DNA from: Bacteroidales bacterium
GTDB lineage: Bacteria; Bacteroidota; Bacteroidia; Bacteroidales; VadinHA17
Assembly (NCBI GenBank): GCA_027451265.1
Contig: DAIDJT010000146.1
Location: forward strand, 1-6,552
Reading direction: 5' to 3'
DNA length: 6,552 bases
Below the pieces are notes generated by a model that saw only the letters and a list, made by a program, of their open reading frames with translations, searched no databases and was not told the DNA's origin. The translations under genes and the position numbers were made by a program. Below, in pieces: positions 6,015 through 6,552 of this stretch (position 1 is its first letter; the number at the start of each line of letters is the position of its first letter).

Positions 6015-6071
6015 TCTGATCTGAAATTATCTGATCTGACCGGTCTTCCTCTTATATGATCGTTCTGATCT
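6015..6071. repeat. Short TCTGATCT direct repeats after the YCII gene
   Basis: TCTGATCTGA occurs at 6015-6024 and again at 6030-6039, 15 bp apart; a third partial copy, TCTGATCT, lies at 6064-6071. The surrounding sequence is AT-rich and non-coding. It may be chance or a small protein-binding cluster. Confidence 0.4.
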
Positions 6072-6078
6072 TTAATCA

Positions 6079-6110
6079 TTTGCCTGGCTGCCGGTCAGGG
6101 CATACAATTT
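6079..6110 (+). promoter_or_regulatory. Weak promoter candidate upstream of the terminator and beta-lactamase gene
   Basis: TTTG (6079-6082), a 20-nt spacer and TACAATTT (6103-6110, two mismatches to TAnnTTTG) could start a transcript near 6116. It would pass through a small dyad (GAGAT-ATCAAA-ATCTC, 6162-6177) and the terminator at 6202-6229 before reaching the gene at 6280. The match is weak and this is the least certain promoter listed. Confidence 0.25.
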
Positions 6111-6201
6111 TTTTTCTGCAAAGTGTAAACTTTCCGGGACTTTCTCCGTCTTTATACAAAAGAGATATCAAAATCTCCTTGGTTGGTTTCAGGTAAACAC
6201 T

Positions 6202-6229
6202 AAAAAGCCGCTTCATCAGCGGCTTTTTT
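6202..6229. terminator. Bidirectional intrinsic terminator
   Basis: AAAAAGCCGCT (6202-6212) and AGCGGCTTTTT (6218-6228) pair over 11 positions around the loop TCATC. The stem has an A-run before it and a T-run after it, so it can work in both directions. It is the probable 3' end of the YCII transcript and insulates that gene from the one at 6280, unless a transcript starting between them makes it an attenuator. Confidence 0.85.
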
Positions 6230-6234
6230 CTTAA

Positions 6235-6249
6235 TTTCGGAATCCGAAA
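6235..6249. promoter_or_regulatory. Dyad TTTCGGAATCCGAAA upstream of the beta-lactamase gene
   Basis: This perfect 7+1+7 palindrome lies directly after the terminator and 31 bp before the start codon at 6280. It overlaps TAATTTCG (6232-6239), a one-mismatch -7 box whose -33 region would fall inside the terminator hairpin and has no TTG. The position suits an operator or a short leader hairpin; which one is not decidable from sequence. Confidence 0.4.
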
Positions 6250-6250
6250 C

Positions 6251-6283
6251 ATGAAGTGCCGGAACAAAGAAATCGTGCCATGA
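6251..6283 (+). CDS. Possible 10-codon leader ORF overlapping the beta-lactamase start
   Basis: An ATG at 6251 opens MKCRNKEIVP and stops at TGA 6281-6283, which overlaps the downstream ATG as ATGA. Such an overlap can couple translation of two reading frames. There is no Shine-Dalgarno for it and no homology can be judged at this length, so it may be chance. Confidence 0.3.
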   Translation: MKCRNKEIVP

Positions 6284-6552
6284 GAAAGACCGCACTTGTC
6301 ATCATCATTATCCTGGTGCAGCATCAGCTGCAATCACAGGATATAATAAAGATTTCTGCCGATCTTGAGCTGATAAGAATTTCGAATAATGCCTTCGTGC
6401 ATGTGTCATACAGCGAGGTGCCCGGTTACGGAAGGGTGTCAGCAAACGGACTGATATTTATTGAAAGACAGAATGCGTTCCTGTTTGATACACCGTGGAA
6501 CGACAAGCAGACCGAAATTCTTGTTACATACCTCGAGGAGGAAATGGGTCTT
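6280..6552 (+). CDS. Subclass B1-like metallo-beta-lactamase, N-terminal part (runs off the right edge)
   Basis: The first 91 codons are present. Residues 1-20 (MRKTALVIIIILVQHQLQSQ) are a signal peptide, so the enzyme should work in the periplasm. The mature start DIIKISADLELIRISNNAFVHVSYSEVPGYGRVSANGLIFIERQNAFLFDTPWNDKQTEIL follows the N-terminal pattern of subclass B1 zinc beta-lactamases such as Bacteroides CcrA/CfiA: an I.I..L..I..NV.VH.S strand, a short loop (VPGYG, where B1 enzymes carry the flexible L3 loop), then V.ANG(L/M)I.(I/V)...A.L.DTP..D.QTE.LV. This is a characteristic block. In that family the reaction is zinc-dependent hydrolysis of beta-lactams, often carbapenems. The HxHxD zinc-ligand motif and the rest of the active site lie beyond the window, so activity cannot be judged. 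No insertion sequence or integron part is seen nearby, so it looks like a resident chromosomal gene. A distant MBL-fold hydrolase that is not a beta-lactamase remains possible. Confidence 0.8.
   Translation, partial: MRKTALVIIIILVQHQLQSQDIIKISADLELIRISNNAFVHVSYSEVPGYGRVSANGLIFIERQNAFLFDTPWNDKQTEILVTYLEEEMGL

Noticed and set aside
6076..6333. Minus-strand open frame of 85 codons
   Set aside because: It crosses the bidirectional terminator and the start of the beta-lactamase gene, is Lys/Arg-rich without domain features, and reads as a shadow frame.

Overview
The window looks like chromosomal DNA from a member of the Bacteroidota, with an environmental or gut Bacteroidales-like style. The evidence is: a CarboxypepD_reg/TonB-dependent receptor followed by a DUF5689-type lipoprotein; export signals ending in A-Q-Q or a lipobox Cys; mostly no Shine-Dalgarno sequences; and several promoters of the Bacteroidota sigma-ABfr form (TTTG, about 19 nt, TAnnTTTG). 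No transposase, integrase, CRISPR array or plasmid gene is visible.

Left part (1-5102): nearly every product is exported. A 905-residue outer-membrane TonB-dependent receptor (273-2990, minus) is followed 21 bp downstream by the start of a DUF5689-like lipoprotein that runs off the left edge. Divergent from the receptor, across a 105-bp promoter region, is a secreted endonuclease/exonuclease/phosphatase (EEP) enzyme (3096-4136, plus). Converging on it, with only 8 bp between stop codons, is a second and different EEP enzyme that is a lipoprotein (4145-5065, minus). The arrangement suggests, by inference only, a surface system that cleaves a phosphoester substrate (nucleic acid, phospholipid headgroup or similar) and imports a product.

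Middle (5103-5548): no protein gene. It holds tRNA-Ser(CGA) on the minus strand with its own -7 element, a hairpin in the predicted 5' leader and a strong intrinsic terminator. The terminator is one arm of an unusual inverted pair. A second, diverged copy of the whole unit (flank, hairpin, T-rich tail) lies opposite it at 5201-5248. I see nothing recognisable in 5103-5200.

Right part (5549-6552): an exported YCII-domain protein (5549-6007, plus), then 272 bp without an established gene that holds small direct repeats, a bidirectional terminator and a dyad. Next comes a 10-codon upstream ORF whose stop overlaps (ATGA) the start of a gene running off the right edge. That gene's first 91 residues look like the N-terminus of a subclass B1 metallo-beta-lactamase; the zinc-ligand motif lies beyond the window.

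The most unusual items are the inverted pair of terminator units beside the tRNA and the partial B1 beta-lactamase with its odd leader. The receptor/DUF5689/double-EEP neighbourhood is the best candidate for a poorly described functional system.
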